A stretch of DNA of 64,000 bases from Albula goreensis (Eukaryota; Chordata; Actinopteri; Albuliformes; Albulidae): NCBI GenBank assembly GCA_022829145.1, contig CM040742.1:45040182-45104181 (forward strand). Direction: 5' to 3'. Both the position numbers and the translations under genes were made by a program. The number at the start of each line of letters is the position of its first letter. Position 1 is the first letter of the stretch. This document shows positions 11,101 through 30,432 of the stretch, piece by piece. The notes under the pieces are model-generated. The model did not search any database. It saw only the letters and a program-made list of their open reading frames with translations, and was not told the origin of the DNA.

Positions 11101-13209
11101 CCAGGAGTAACCGGCCTCTGGAGATTTAACACAGTGCTCTGCATTATTCATACATTCTTCTCTGAAAGAGGCAGCTTCAACTTTTTCCGTATTTTAGTAC
11201 GTGCACCTCAGTTGATCTGCTGAAATTGCCACGCTGATAGTAGATGGATGGAAAATTTTTTACAAATTTAAAGGCCAGTGGGTCTTTGCTATTATGTTGT
11301 ACAATTAAGTCGTTTTTTAAACGCTGCAAACTATTTCACTATCACAATAAAACAATGCACCAAATCTACTTCTTTAGCATCAGACTTTATGCGAGAAATT
11401 TATTTATTTATTTATTTTATCCTGGATTTTCAGTGCTAAGATACTGTATAAATATTTGGAGTAGCAGATGGTTTTTAAAAGACAGCAGATGGGAAAAGCA
11501 GCAGAGCAGGAAAAGAGGAAAATAGAGAGATGATAAAACGGAGAAGTAGGGTGCCTCAGCTGAAAATTCACGCCAGTAAGCAGAATATTCATGAGCTGGT
11601 GAGAATATGGCGGGATCTTTTCCTAAATGAGGGCAGCGCATATTGAGATCTCCCATTTAGCTTTAGCTGAACTACCAGCTATGACAGTAATTGACTTAAT
11701 GCCTGGCTAACATAAGATGTTCCCAGAAGACTGGGAAAGACTTAAGCCAGATCCCACACTGGGGTGTGACCTAATTTTAGGATAAGAATGTTCTTACGAC
11801 AAAATACTATTCTGAACATTTTCTGTCAAAGTAAGAGTAAAATGTACCATTACATTATATGGCATCAAGGGCATTTGTTAGACACTCTTATCCAGAGCAA
11901 TTTACAAGGCAAAGTGCAAAAGGATGGTACAAAAAAAGTGGAAAGATAGCCCTAGAGAGGGGTAAAGTCCCAAGTGCCAAAGGTGACCGAATAGATCAGG
12001 ACTCCCCTACAGACTATCTAAGGAGAAAGTTAACAACAACAGCCTAGGTTAAAAACAAATCACAGTTAATCACATTTACCAAACATCATCCAAGGGATGC
12101 CCAGTATAGTGGGTAATGCTATATTTTGAGAACACTAACTAAAATATGTTGAATAAAAAATAAAAAATAAAGTAAAAACACGTAACAATTACAACTGATA
12201 TATGTTTAAATTGTCTCATAAATTGAGACGGGCACTTTGCCAAACGTGATCCCAGTATTGCTGGTTCACACTGCCATTACACCACTGGCAGTATGAGAGA
12301 TTACCTGTAATCAACATACAAAGGAAGATAAGACACAAAATATAATTCAGCTGGACAAACTCTTTACTCAGAAGTTAAGCTGCTGACGTGTCAATAATGA
12401 TTTCAAAAGATCTTATTTAAGACAGATTCCAATCCAGCAGCTGTGTGATGGAATCTGGTCATAAATGATTCAGTTCATTTTCTATGACTGACAAAAATTA
12501 AATCAAAAAACAAAAAAAAACTTGTGCTCATTGGTTGTCTTTGTCCTTCTCATTAAGTGTTTAATGAAGCACAGAACCTCTGATTAGTGCTTCACATAAT
12601 CATGCTTTGAAACTAGGGCAAACTTTGCAGAATTAATTAATTAAGGGAAAATAGGGAGGGCTTAACAATAATGTTAGACCACAAAGATGCTAAACCAGAA
12701 AGACCATCCTGAACGCATGTTATTTTTGGAGGCCCATTAGCGTGATGCATGTCTCCAAAAGGCAAGAGCAGGAGAAACAGTAGGCGACTATTGAAGGGAA
12801 GGATGATCCTGAGGGACCATAGAATGGCCACGGGAAACTCAGAACTGAGGAAGATGTAAGTGATGGGAATGGTAATTAAAGATACAAATTCTCACGGGAG
12901 GACAGATGAGAGAAAACCACGGAGAGAGGGAGCGTGGAAAAGAAAGAGTCTTGCCGTTTTTAACAGTGCAATTGTAAACACACCATAACATCACTGTTGT
13001 TAACTTTACCCTCTCTTGTCTTCTCTCTTGCCCCTCCCCTTCCCCTTTAACAGACCAATAAGGCAGCGGCTCAGGGGGACTTCCAGGGGGCCAGCTCTGC
13101 CTCCCGCCAGGCCCTGTGGCTAGCTGTCCTGTCAATCATCTTTGGCATCATCACCTACATCTGCGCTGTCGCCGCCCTCATCTCCTACCTATCTGGGAAG
13201 CCTCCCTAA
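8101..13209 (+). CDS. tmem91: TMEM91 / SynDIG-like (dispanin family) membrane protein
   Basis: Three coding exons: 8101-8517, 10945-11091 and 13054-13209, joined by GT-AG introns, all in phase 0, giving 239 residues. The N-terminal half is soluble and acidic and carries a SynDIG-type motif (QQLLDPCSLPRSLESLY, about residues 62-78). Exon 2 has an acidic Ser/Asp/Glu stretch and then the family hallmark [20 protein letters not shown] (about 164-183). Exon 3 starts TNKAAAQGD and ends in a second hydrophobic span (about 208-234) with a very short tail, SGKPP. The hallmark is shared by SYNDIG1, SYNDIG1L and TMEM91; this family (CD225/dispanin C) are type II membrane proteins, and SYNDIG1 acts at AMPA-receptor synapses. 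I chose TMEM91 because bckdha follows directly, as in human 19q13.2, and because the N terminus has the 'PLL' motif near residue 10. The long N-terminal half is more SynDIG1-like, so a SYNDIG1L name is possible. Upstream non-coding exons were not identified. Confidence 0.85.
8518..10944 (+). other. tmem91: Intron 1 of tmem91
   Basis: The intron is bounded by GAG|GTATGG and GTGCCAG|GAC. Near its 3' end is a SINE/LINE tail (10618-10709). The rest shows no gene or clear repeat. Confidence 0.8.
10618..10709 (+). mobile_element. SINE/LINE 3' tail with (TAATG)n
   Basis: GTAAGTTGCTCTGGATATGAGC is followed by TGTAAAATGCC and about eight TAATG-like units. Only the tail region is recognisable. Confidence 0.65.
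11092..13053 (+). other. tmem91: Intron 2 of tmem91
   Basis: The intron is bounded by CAGAAG|GTAAAC and CCTTTAACAG|ACC. It contains a (TTTA)n run at about 11399-11418 and a minus-strand SINE/LINE tail at about 11848-11912. Confidence 0.8.
11848..11912 (-). mobile_element. SINE/LINE 3' tail, minus orientation
   Basis: The minus strand reads TTGCTCTGGATAAGAGTGTC, then CAAATGCCC and TAATG, the same tail as in the other SINE copies. The body farther right is not recognisable. Confidence 0.6.
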
Positions 13210-16200
13210 ACGACCTGCCCCCCCAGCCCCCATTATCCTCACTAATGTCCAGTAACACCCCCATCCCGCTCCTCCCCAGCTCTCAGTCCCACTAAAACCC
13301 CCCCCCTCACAGTCTCAGCCCATCAGAGAAGTGGATCAGAAAGAGCTACCAGCTGAATACTATGGGATGGATAAGGAGGTGATCATTGGAACCGGTGTTG
13401 AACTATGACGGGCCACAGCTAAAGATTATGACCTCTCAAAGCACAGGACATGGCCAGAGCTACACTAGCTCTACCACACACCTACGCAGCACTGAGAGGT
13501 TGGGTTTTCAGGCTTTTGTGCTATTTACAGGCCTGAGAAAAATTAAGATTTTGCATTTATATTGCTCAGAAAACATAAATTGTTTCCCTGATATGTTTTT
13601 TTTGTAAAGGGTCTACCAATTTATAAACAGGTGCAGCTTGCCAGATCATCATATTTCCCTTTGGAGATATGTTCTACTCATTGTCCCCCAAACATGTATT
13701 CCAGGCTATGCCCCTTTCTAGTTCAGATGTTGCTTACATTAACCCTTACAGTTTAACTTACTGTGGAAACTGAAAGTACACTATTTTTCATTTTCAAATC
13801 GTGTCTTTCTCAAATTTTTCTAAGAATTTTGTAGGCATCATAGCTGTGTAAAACATGGATTATTAAGGGAAACTTGGGTTTAACACTTGTGCGTGATATA
13901 AAACCTGGTAACAGAAAAATCAGTAATTCTCCCAAAATTATGTAATCACACAAGGGATCATTAAATATCTTTCAATAATTGAATGATGCAACATTCTTCA
14001 TGGGGGTCTGAGGGGCTATGGTGTATCCAAAACAAGCGAGAGACATGTTTAATTACTGTGTCACACTGTGTGCAGTCATCCCAGTCAGGCATCCCACTTT
14101 AAAAGTGCTCTGCAACACCACAGTCGATTTACAATCGTTTTGGTTCATAAACCAGTTTGCGTTACTTTTTTGTACCTCAAATGCTGCCCTGGGAAATAAG
14201 CAAGGTGAGGAAAAATTTGCAAATTGTTTATTAATGAAAACAGCTCAGTATTGACTGCACAGATGCAGATCAGTGTTAAGCAATCTCTGTAAGGTCTGCC
14301 AGTAATTATTAAATATATCACTCACTGCTTCTGCTTCCCCCAGGGTCAAACACCATGGCCGTACCCTCGATACATCCAGCAAACTGGGGCAAACACACTT
14401 CAAAGATTGTTGCAGAATGTTAAAAGTGAATGTTCAAGTTAACGCAAGAATTCAGTGTAAGTCGTATGTGCAACAAAGAGAATTGTTTTGCATCTTGAAC
14501 ACAGCCCTGTATGTTTGTCTAAGGGTATGACATCATCAATGAGAGACCTGGCATATCACAAAAACACCTCGTTGGAAACCCCAGTCCCACATGTTGTGAG
14601 CTTCACAACTTCACAGCAAATAGGCTGAATGTCCATTTGAGTCAGAAAGACACGGCTGCTTTTTCCTTACTCTCCTTCTGGTCGTAGTGTCGTCCTGTAC
14701 TTTTCAAACCTGGTGATTTTACTAAAGGCAGAGAACAGAGTTCACCAGTGGAATCCATTGTGGCTTTGAAAAGCAACAGCCAACCTAAAATAAGATTTCT
14801 TTAAGGATCTGCGTTGCCACTGGCTCAAAGAGCCCAGCCTTCTCGAGGAGAGGTGTGAGGGAGTCTTGCTCTCTCATATGATAAGAAAAATAAACGGACC
14901 ACATTTCCATAGTCATTAAAGAAATGCAAATATGATAGAAAGAAATGGGAAAAAAACATAACAATGGATGTATCTTCCCTGAAATCACCTTGGAGACGTA
15001 GAACAAAAGACTCCTTTGAAGGCGGTCAGTAATTCTCCAGTGTTCTGGAACACAGAGTGTACACACGGGTCGTGCTACACGAGGAGTTGTGTGGAGGACA
15101 TGTCTTTCATGTGAGGATGCGATCTTCTCATTTCCTTCCTACACATAACCGAGCAGAGGCCCTCGAGGACTGTAATCTGTGGAGAGACGCCTACTGTTGA
15201 TATCATAATTGTCCAACGGGAATCCAAATATTCGAGGACGATAGACATGATACATGTAACGTCAAAGTAGCTGCTATGAAATGCCATATAAAATTTCCTT
15301 AAAAATTGGATTAATGGCAAATTAAGGAACTGTTCCAGTGTGTGGATGGGCCCCACAGTCTGCATCCTGTTAAGGCACTGCTCCAGTGTGTGGATGGGCC
15401 CAGGGACTGATATTGAATCTGATTGGTTTCAGTGCTGCTTGTGGCTGACAGCCCCACAGGTTCATGCCACTGCAAGCTCAGCTCGTGGCACAAAGCATGA
15501 AAACATGCAACGACTGACATTATCTCTATCGTAGGAGAGCATGTGCTCGTCTGCGCTGTCCTGGACTGATGGCACAGGTTGCAACAAAAAGGGGTAAAAG
15601 CATTACTCACACAAAAAAAAAAAATGTATGAGAAAATATAATGGCAAGGACCTTTCCACAGAGATGAGATATGTCAGTGCCAAACGTTCTGAGCTGCAGA
15701 GACCTGAGGAGACAGCTGAGGCAGGACAATGTGACGGGACACTCTGGGACAGCCAGACCCATCTCATGTTTGCTCAGAGACGACGGAGCCGTGCAGCAGC
15801 ATCCTCTCTGCTCGTTGCAAATGATGAAGGTGACCTCAGCATTCCCAGCTAACAAACTTCAGAACATTTCTCAGAACATTGCTTGAACATTCAGGAAAAT
15901 ATACGTAAACGTACAAACATTTGTCTAATTTCCTGGATGTCCACTGAACGCCATTTTTAATTTTCAAGGAACCTTGCAGGACTGACACTAGAAAATGAAT
16001 CAGTTTGTTCAGCGAAAAAAATGAATTTGAGTTGTGGATGATCATCTGTGTTAATTTTATCATAAATGCTGCCATATTACTCATGTTTAAAACATATGCT
16101 TTGTGATGTTTTTTGATAACCATGATGATAACCATTTGTGCATCCAAAATGCCTACAATGTTTTCTGTGACCGATCGAACTTGTTACTAAACAATTAACT

Positions 16201-19200
16201 GTAAGAGGAACATTTTCATTATTACATTATCCCACAACCAAACAATAATCTTCTCCAATGTTCAGAGAATGTGCTGCGTTAGCTGGGATCATTACTCTAC
16301 CGATGTGGCGTTCACTCTGGTCCTCTGAGAGCCGCGGACCTGGTTGGTTGTTTTCTTGCTGCACCTTGAAATCAGAAATCAATCCAGGCCTAAGAAACGA
16401 GATGGAGTTTGTTAACTTTGTAATCAACTGCTGTAATCGATCAGTGAAATGCTGAGGGAACAACAAAAACTCGCGCACCCTCAGTTCTCCAGCGGAAAGA
16501 CTGAAAACCACTGAGGTGTGAAATCTGCATGGTATTTCTGCACTTTATTACGATTTGTCTCTCCCCCATGTATGTTTAACCTGCTTCCAACAATGCCTCC
16601 ATGTGCTCTGATCTGGTAGAAAGAAAAACCCATTTCCTCTGTATTCCTTCTCTCTGCGTTGCTGAGGAGACTGTCAGATTTGCACAATATCTCTTAATAT
16701 TTAAGTCTTGTTAAAATAAAAAAAAACATGAGAATTCCAGTTTAGGTCCAGTAGCATAGAAGAAACTTGTAATCTAGTGCTGCAGTCAACTGAACTAAAG
16801 GGCCCAGTGATTAACAGAGATTTTAAACACTTAGGCTTGGGTTGAACACTGATACACACTGATACACACTGATCTTCTGTCACTAAAAAGCTCAGGATTA
16901 TTAACATTATACAGCATACATGTGTGTATATATTGTTTTCTGGCGTACTCATAAAGCTTTGGTGACTGACTTCTTGTTTAATCTTTCCAAATCTCCACTT
17001 ACACGGGCAAAGTTTATTTTAATGCAGGCCACTTTCCATAGAGAGTGTCTTTGTTGAGTAAAATTATGATGGTGTCCAAGCTGGTAACTATGTTCTTTGA
17101 GTTGTACTGGAAAAAGGTGCAAATGGGATATTCTATTTTGGTACCAATTAAGTTGATTTAGTTCAGAGATGGATGCAAAAAAAATATCAAGAGGAGTGAT
17201 TTTCATGGTGTCTATTCAAAATAAAGAATAATGATAATAATAATTGAATTAATTAAAATTGATTGTAACCATGAAAAAGATTGTCCACGTACTTGTTCTC
17301 TTGGCTGCTTCCTGGTCAGACTGTTTAAATATCACAAAGTTGTGGCTATAAAGATATTAACAAGTTATTGCTGACCTGGCATAAAACGTGTTACCGGTGC
17401 GACCGGAGATGTGTGACACTGAAGACCTGAAAAACTATGGGATTTTTTTTTTTGTTATCACTGTTGGCAAAGACAAAATTGAATCCCACTGCACTTTGAG
17501 TCCCAGGTATTGCATGCATTCTTCATGTCAGGTGCCTTCTTGTTTTTTTCTTTTCTTTTCTTTTTGTAATTTTTCAAACAGACACTAAATGACAGCGGCA
17601 GCAGTGCAGCTTAGAGGAAGTACTGTTACAGGAAGTGGTCTGGACAGGTGTCTTGTGCTGTCTCTCCCATACATTTTAAAATGCTTATGTAAATATGCCT
17701 TTAAGCAAAACAAATCTAATAAATGACATCAATTCAAACAGCACTTCATTTTCTTCACAGCCCTGAATAATTCAGGACATGACAGTGGCAAACCATTCTT
17801 ACATCAACATTTAAATTGTGACAGTGAAATCCACTGAGGAATCACAACAATGGACCAAGAACTGATTTGCTTTCCTAAGCTTGTGTCAATTTTCCACCAA
17901 ATTATAATATAAAATCACAGATTTTCAGGCTGATCACACAGCCCCACAGGAATAACACTTCACTGATTTATCACCATTTAAAATTTCCATAGGAATCCTT
18001 TACCGAGACAAAATAAAGAAAATCGAGTGCACTAACATCCACAACAAACTGCAGTTTGACTGCCACCGGTTGTTATCATGTTGAACGAAACAAGTATACT
18101 GAAACTCCATTCAAGATAATGTCACCCCAAGATATTTTCACCCCAAGGTTGTCGTCCATTTATAAGTTTATGGACCATCTGCAAAAGCATACTATTCTAA
18201 CATGATCCGTAAATCTGTAAAAAGTCTGAAAGCTCATGAAAAGGTGGTGAAATTACAGCATGTACATAAAATGTTCAACTTTAAACCCACAGGGCTTTTA
18301 TTTTAGTTAAACACAAAATCATAATTGGGAACCCTGTCTCATTCAGAAAACAACTTTTGAAAACAATTAAAAAAAAAAGTTTCGACTTTGCTCGATATAA
18401 ACAGAAATGCTGTACTGCCAGGGTTCCTCAAGGTCATTGAAGCAGGTTGCTCCGCGGACGAGGGACCGAGCAACTCTGTCTGTCAGTACAGTGTGCGGAC
18501 AGTGTTCAGACAGTCTGACAGCAGAAGTGACCTCGGCGAAGAGCGGCACTGTGGGATACAGGAGGGACTCAAGGGCGATTCAGCTGCACGTGAGCACAGA
18601 TGAACGGATAACAGCGGCAGAAAACAATGCCAAAAGAACATTACATTACATTACATCACATCACATTACTTCACAAAAGAACAAATCATGTACATCAATA
18701 TGCTCTAAGGAAGAAAAGTTTCTTCTGGGGTTCTTTGCTCGTAATTTTACCTCCTTTGATGTGATGTAGAAGCATTATCCAATCATTATTTGTTAATTAA
18801 CCATTTGGTAGAATATAACCATTATTGGTTCTATACGATGTAATCAATTAACAGTTCCTTATGACTACATAACCTACTTTTTTACATATGCATTACATTT
18901 TCTTTCTTGTAATGTATGGTAATGGAAAACCAGTCAAACTCAAACTAATAAATGGAAAATCAAAGCAAGTTTTCAAAGGCGTACAATAGTGAGCCATACT
19001 TAGGAATGTCAAGACAGGACAAGCGAGAACATAAGGAGGAATGACAGGCAAAATGGCCCTTTTTCTCCTTGTGTAAACCTGGGGATATTAAAGCAGGTCA
19101 TTGGAGGTAGGGGGAGTATTTAATAGGAAACGAAACCTGCTTTCTGCTTTCTCTGTAAGTGCACTGCTCAAAGTTGAGGAAACTATTTTGTGTCTTGCTT

Positions 19201-21993
19201 CCACCTTATGGTGAAGAGCAGTAGTGCACCTTGAATCTCAAAAGATTGAAATTTCCCAAAAGGCTGCAGTGTAGGTGTCCTCCCTGCAAGTCCAGAAGGC
19301 CACAAATCAGCGTTTTTGTTGTCACTCGACACTAAATACCCAAGCAAAACAGATCATTGCACTGTTGCTGAGTCTGAACTTGCAGAATTTCAGGAGCGCA
19401 AACTGTGGACCTCCAGGACCAAGAGTGAAGACCACTGTTGTCCTGTATCCAGCAAAATAATACAGCTGTTTACAAACAACATGTTTAATAGACCATATAC
19501 GTTTATTATAATTTAAAGAAAATGTAAATATTGTTTTATTAAAACACTTCAATTATCACCCAAAATATACTGAATATTTCTGTGTATAATCTACAGTCTT
19601 TTGAAGAACAGGAATGAAAGATTTCATTTTACAGAGAAATATTGAATATACATTTATTTATGCATATTTGCTCCAAAATGTATGTCTATGTCTCAATGTA
19701 TCACAGAATTAATGAAAGAGAATTCACCAGTTCTTAAGAGCCACTGGCCTTCCTACAGAAGATGGTGATTAGCCAGAAGTAGTACACAGACAGCCGCCGG
19801 CTTATTAGCAAAGAATATCCCTGAGGTTATATGACTTGTATGCCTCAATGAAGACAGTAGTCTGTCAGGTTATCAGTCATTAACCCAACAGCAGAGGCAA
19901 AACTATGCCTGTCTGGTGAAACTCAGGTCATTTTGAATGAGATGCCATGGAGCTATTGAAAACTCTGCTAGAATGTGTGGAGCTAGCATTCTCTACAGCC
20001 TTGCATAACCACAACTGGCGCAGTGCATTGTGGGTTTCCTGACTACCATGTTTATTTTACCTTCTGAGGTCTAAGGAGGGCTACTGAGTTTAATGAGGAA
20101 ATCCGTATTCAATAAAACAGCCTCTATGTTGGCTCTGATACTCTGTCCTACACCCTTTCTTACTAAGCCTGTTCACCAAGATCAAACTAATTTATAACAA
20201 GAGAAAATACCCATGTCCAGGCTATAATGTTCCCCGACGTGTTTAAGTATGAGTACAACATCCTGTTTCCTGTCAAGGTATGCTCCCAGCATTGCACAAA
20301 TCTTAAAACATGCTAGGGGACATTTTTGGCAGCATGTGAGAAATCTCTTTGTTTGATAGCTGTAATATTTTGCTCCACCCAGTGCATTTCCTAAACCCTG
20401 CTTGGATTTGGCTAACCCAACAGGTTCTAGTTCACAATAATTAAACAAATTTAATTTAAAGTAAAAGAGCTTCCAAAATGGCTCACTGATACCTGTACTC
20501 GCCGCCCCCTAACCCCTCCAGGACAGAACTTTCTCAGAAATACAGAGTTCCTGTACTTTGTTTTATTTACACACTAATAAAAACAACACAAAACAGACAC
20601 ATACTTAATAATAAAATCTGTGAGGCCTAATAGGCAAAAAAAAAAAAATCCAATACAAGATAGATGAAAAATGGCTTCAGAGTCAGCTTAAATCAGAAGA
20701 ACCATATTTTCCAATAACATGGTGATATATGGTAGATAGGCTTACATCTCAAGTCTTAGATTTTCCTTATGATGCCAAGACACTCTTTTGTCTTTTTTAT
20801 CTTTTGTTGCAAACAACTCTGTTATGTTGAAGACTTGGGCAATTCTGTGTCGTCACAGTTTGACTGTTTCTCCAAGAATGGAAAGCATTGTTCCGATCAT
20901 GTAATCTGATCTTTGTGTGTTATACATTCACATAGCATCTACATGACTGGGTCCAAGGTGTTTAGCAACTTTGTGTATGGATTTGCAGATCCTGGAGACA
21001 GCAGGTGCCTAATAGTTCTAATATGACATTGGACTTGACATGACTCATTTGCTGGGGAAAAGCCCTATTTGCTAACACTGTTGCTGCAGGCGGATCTTTC
21101 ATCTACTACCAGCAGATTGCTAAGTAAAGACTGCTCCTGTTAGATATTAGCTCATTAGACCAAAGTTCCTCAGTAAACTACAGCAAACCACGACATGGGT
21201 GACAAAAAACATATTCCATAAAACCAACCGTTGATTGCTGGTATGACCCACGGTTGCTTACCTGCTGTTTGTACATTAGTTCATATGCATATCTTATAAA
21301 TATAGACTGATAATAAACGAGGGGTTTACATCATTACCCTAAAGTCTGTTTTTCTTAAGCATAGCTTATCTGCTTGGTTAAACATTCTGGCCAATCTGAC
21401 CGACCATTTTCCAATATTAAAATTTATGGACGGAAATATGTACAGTTCATACGTGTAAGTGCCGTGGTTGATTGCAAACACAGGACCGAAATATGCCTAA
21501 ACAAGGTGAGAATTATTCGCAGTTACTCTTTCACATGATATGTAGAATTTGAATACTGCTTGGGACCCATGGATAATGGTTGGAGGCTTAGACTTAACTG
21601 CACAAAACAAATGTGGGAAGTTTAAAAAAGCCATTCGTTTTAATGCAAGCATATCACCAATTCAACAACTGACACCTTAGTAAATATTGCTAATATACAA
21701 AAATATCTACGCCTTGAACTTAAATTTCAGCTTCCGTAGCAATTAAACCTACTACACAGGTTGCAACACTGAAAATAATAGTAGTCAACACGCATGCCGG
21801 AGTGGTAATTGTACAAAACATGATTTTTCAAAAATCATAATCAAGTGTACACGATGCGCCGATTTGTATTGTAGAAGCACATTAGGAAATAAACATATTG
21901 TTTTATATCTTATGTGAAATGTATTTTACAATAAACATACGTATTTTAAACTAGTAAAGTATTCGGGCAAACGAGTGGGACAGACCTGCTTTT
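13210..21993. other. tmem91 3' UTR and intergenic region up to bckdha
   Basis: No further coding exon is supported. Several AATAAA motifs occur (for example 14889, 17220 and 17718), so the tmem91 3' end is not fixed. Minor repeats: a 48-bp-spaced duplicate of a 32-base block (15322-15353 and 15370-15401), a short ACACTGATAC tandem at about 16845-16875, and an (ACATT)n run at about 18636-18675. The remainder looks unique and AT-rich. Confidence 0.55.
18636..18675. repeat. (ACATT)n / (CATCA)n microsatellite
   Basis: A short pentanucleotide run, the complement of the TAATG units found in SINE tails, so it may be the tail of a decayed minus-strand SINE. Confidence 0.6.
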
Positions 21994-21997
21994 CAAG

Positions 21998-27784
<5,787 letters not shown>

Positions 27785-29625
27785 AGGACCTCCCCCTGGA
27801 GGAGTGAGTGAGGGAAGGAAGGGGAGAAGTGAGAGAGAAGGAGAGGGAGAGGAAAAGAGGCGGTCACTTGTGTTAGGGTTGGTGGGTCAGTTCCGTCAGT
27901 TTCAGAAATACGTTTGTGCAGTTTTGATTAGTTGAAGACTTCCATAAATACACCAATCATGTTCTATGAGAGCGTTTTGCTTTGTTTTTTTTCCCAGTTA
28001 ATGTACTGAATTTCAGTTCATTACCTGGGATGAGTTAACTGTAAGGGAGCTGACCCCTTGACTCTGGCCTGTGTGTACAGAAACAACATGGAGGGGTAGG
28101 AAAGGATAGCAGAGAGGAGGAGAGTGGATATTGTTACGGTTGACTGTGCTAATGAATTTCTGAGCATAGAAATAATTATATTTTCATGTGTATAGATCTC
28201 TTATACTTTCAGGTGCATTAAGATGAAATGGGAGAGTGAATACGTTTTTTTTCACTGCTATGTTTTGGGTTTTTCCTCATGTAAAGATTTCTTCTGATCC
28301 CTTCCCAGTTTGGACAGAGAGCCAACGCCTGACTACTGACAGCTAGCTCCTCCCAGCATGCTGTACCACACAGCGCTGGGTTCTCTTTTTTTTTTTTTTT
28401 GACTGTTTCTGCAGTCGGCAGACAGCTTATTTTGGGTCTGTTGTAACCCAAAGGCCTTTCAGAATACACACGTGCACACAGTCTTCTTTAATTAAGCTAT
28501 TTCTATGGCTCAAGCCCAACACAGCAACGCTGAACTTTTGCTTAAATGCAAATTGGTACCAGTTTTCTAATGACGTTTATCTGAAGTTTGACAAGCAGGT
28601 ACTGTATCTTGGTAATGCTATTAACATAGTTCCATAGACCTGTGTATGGGGGGAAAAAAAGTAGAAACATTGACCTATTACTCCTTTGTCCATACATTCC
28701 TGAAGACTACATTTTATTAAATTGAATAAGTCATGCCTACTTTCGATGCTACTTTCAACACTAAAACATAGGCTATAGAGTTCAATCTTGGTTTATTGGT
28801 TCAAGACTTTTGAAGTGAGACCTCAAGTTGCAGTTCACAATTGAGATACTTTAGAGGGGAGTGACAGGTGGGGGTTTGTGTGTGTGGTTTTTTCCCCCTA
28901 CCCCCCCCCTGGTAATTGATCATTTGGATGGGGTGCAATCATAAATATCAGAGTTCGTAAGTGTCAGTTGCTACATACGTAGCTGGAGTGTAAAACTTGA
29001 GGTGTAGTCCACAAGACCACAGATTTGCATTAGTATAGAAATGGCTACTTTTTATCTGTGTGACTCACTAAACAGGTGTTTCAGCTCCTACTACTCCAGC
29101 TACTATTTTTAGTATCTGTGGTCTTGTGGTTTAAACCTGAGGTGTATAAACCCCAGCTAGATACGTTGCAATCAACCCACTGATCTCAGAGCTACTGCCG
29201 TTTCACAGAACTGTCTGCAGCATCAGAAACCTGTGTGTCATATATACTGTATCTAGGTGTGGCTAGTGTAACCGGGGGAGTCGGGATTTGTATGTAGTTT
29301 GTGTAAAACCATATATCCTGAAAGATAATGCCGCAGACGCCGCACAACTATATTCAGAGCATTTTCTTTTTTGGGGGATGGGGGTGATCAAGAGATGAGT
29401 AGTGTTTGTGAAATAAAATGAAAGTGAAAACTACAGGGTGAGTTTTTGTTCATTGGCTATACATGATGTTTCTCCACTAAAGAGCCTTTTTTTGCCTTTG
29501 TTTGTGTAAATTTGTTCTTTCTTTCCCTCTTTATTTTTATGTATATTTTTTTCTTCTTTCTTTCCTGTATTACTCCAACAGCCCTCTTTTACCTGCACAA
29601 ATAAAATAAACCTTGTGTAGTTTAG
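27785..29625 (+). other. bckdha: bckdha 3' untranslated region (inferred)
   Basis: The stretch after the bckdha stop codon has no supported coding frame. It contains one AATAAA at 29412-29417 and a pair of overlapping AATAAA signals at 29600-29605 and 29605-29610, so the transcript probably ends near 29.43 kb or 29.62 kb. The second half includes the first copy of a duplicated repeat (29031-29198) with its own inverted arms. Which signal is used cannot be told from sequence. Confidence 0.5.
29031..29198 (+). repeat. 168-bp dispersed repeat, copy A, with inverted arms
   Basis: The copy shares TTTTTATCTGTGTGACTCAC, GTTTAAACCTGAGGTGTATA and CAACCCACTGATCTC with copy B at 32290-32456, in the same orientation. 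A perfect 16-base inverted pair brackets its left part: CCACAAGACCACAGAT (29009-29024) and its complement (29114-29129). It could be a small non-autonomous DNA element; the family is unknown. Confidence 0.7.
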
Positions 29626-30432
29626 TTAATTCATGTATTATGTAAATACTGGTATAAAAATGATATGTGTAGGTGGAGAGGGGAAATCCCAAAGGTCTGG
29701 TAGCTTCCTCTACAGTGAAATTAAAAACAGTTGAAGTGTTGTGGAAGTTAAATATGAACTGAAATCTAAAACCATTGCATTCTGACTTACTGCATTGGTT
29801 CCCAGCATAAGTGAGAAGTTAAGCCATTGCTGCGAGTGTACAGAAAACACCTCTTAAAGACTAGGAAGCCATATGCATTATAAATACCAAACTTTTCATC
29901 CAAGGTTGATTTATGGGTTTACCTGGACGTACTTTGAGTGCAGCTTGACTTGTTTTGACATTTAATCTTGAAATTAGTTAATGCCAGGGAAACAGGAAAG
30001 ACGATATCCAGAAGGTACTTTGGTATTCTTCTAGAGAGGCTGCACAGATATAACATTGTTGCAATAACCTATTGCCTGTTTCAACATGTTTTTCAACATG
30101 TTACATTATTTTGCATATGTTTAATTATAACTTTGAATATTAAACAGATTCCCATGACACAAATTTATTGGCAGTGAGCGGGCCTACTGATAATGTGTGC
30201 AATGAATGACTTCAGCTCTCATCTGTATAAACCGTTCCCTCATGTTTTCATGTCTTGGCACGCTGAAAAAGCCGTACTGCGGCTGTCCTATGGTAGCACG
30301 TTCACATGCTGTTCAGCCTGGAGCAAAAGTACACAACTGCCGTGTATGACTCCAAGAGAGCATAAGCATGAAAACCACAAACCATGTTTATAAGGCCTAA
30401 ATTTAAAAGGAAACCAGACAAAAACAGACACA
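29626..30432. other. Intergenic interval after bckdha
   Basis: AT-rich, with no gene or clear repeat seen apart from a short CATGTTTTTCAACATGTT near 30085. Confidence 0.5.
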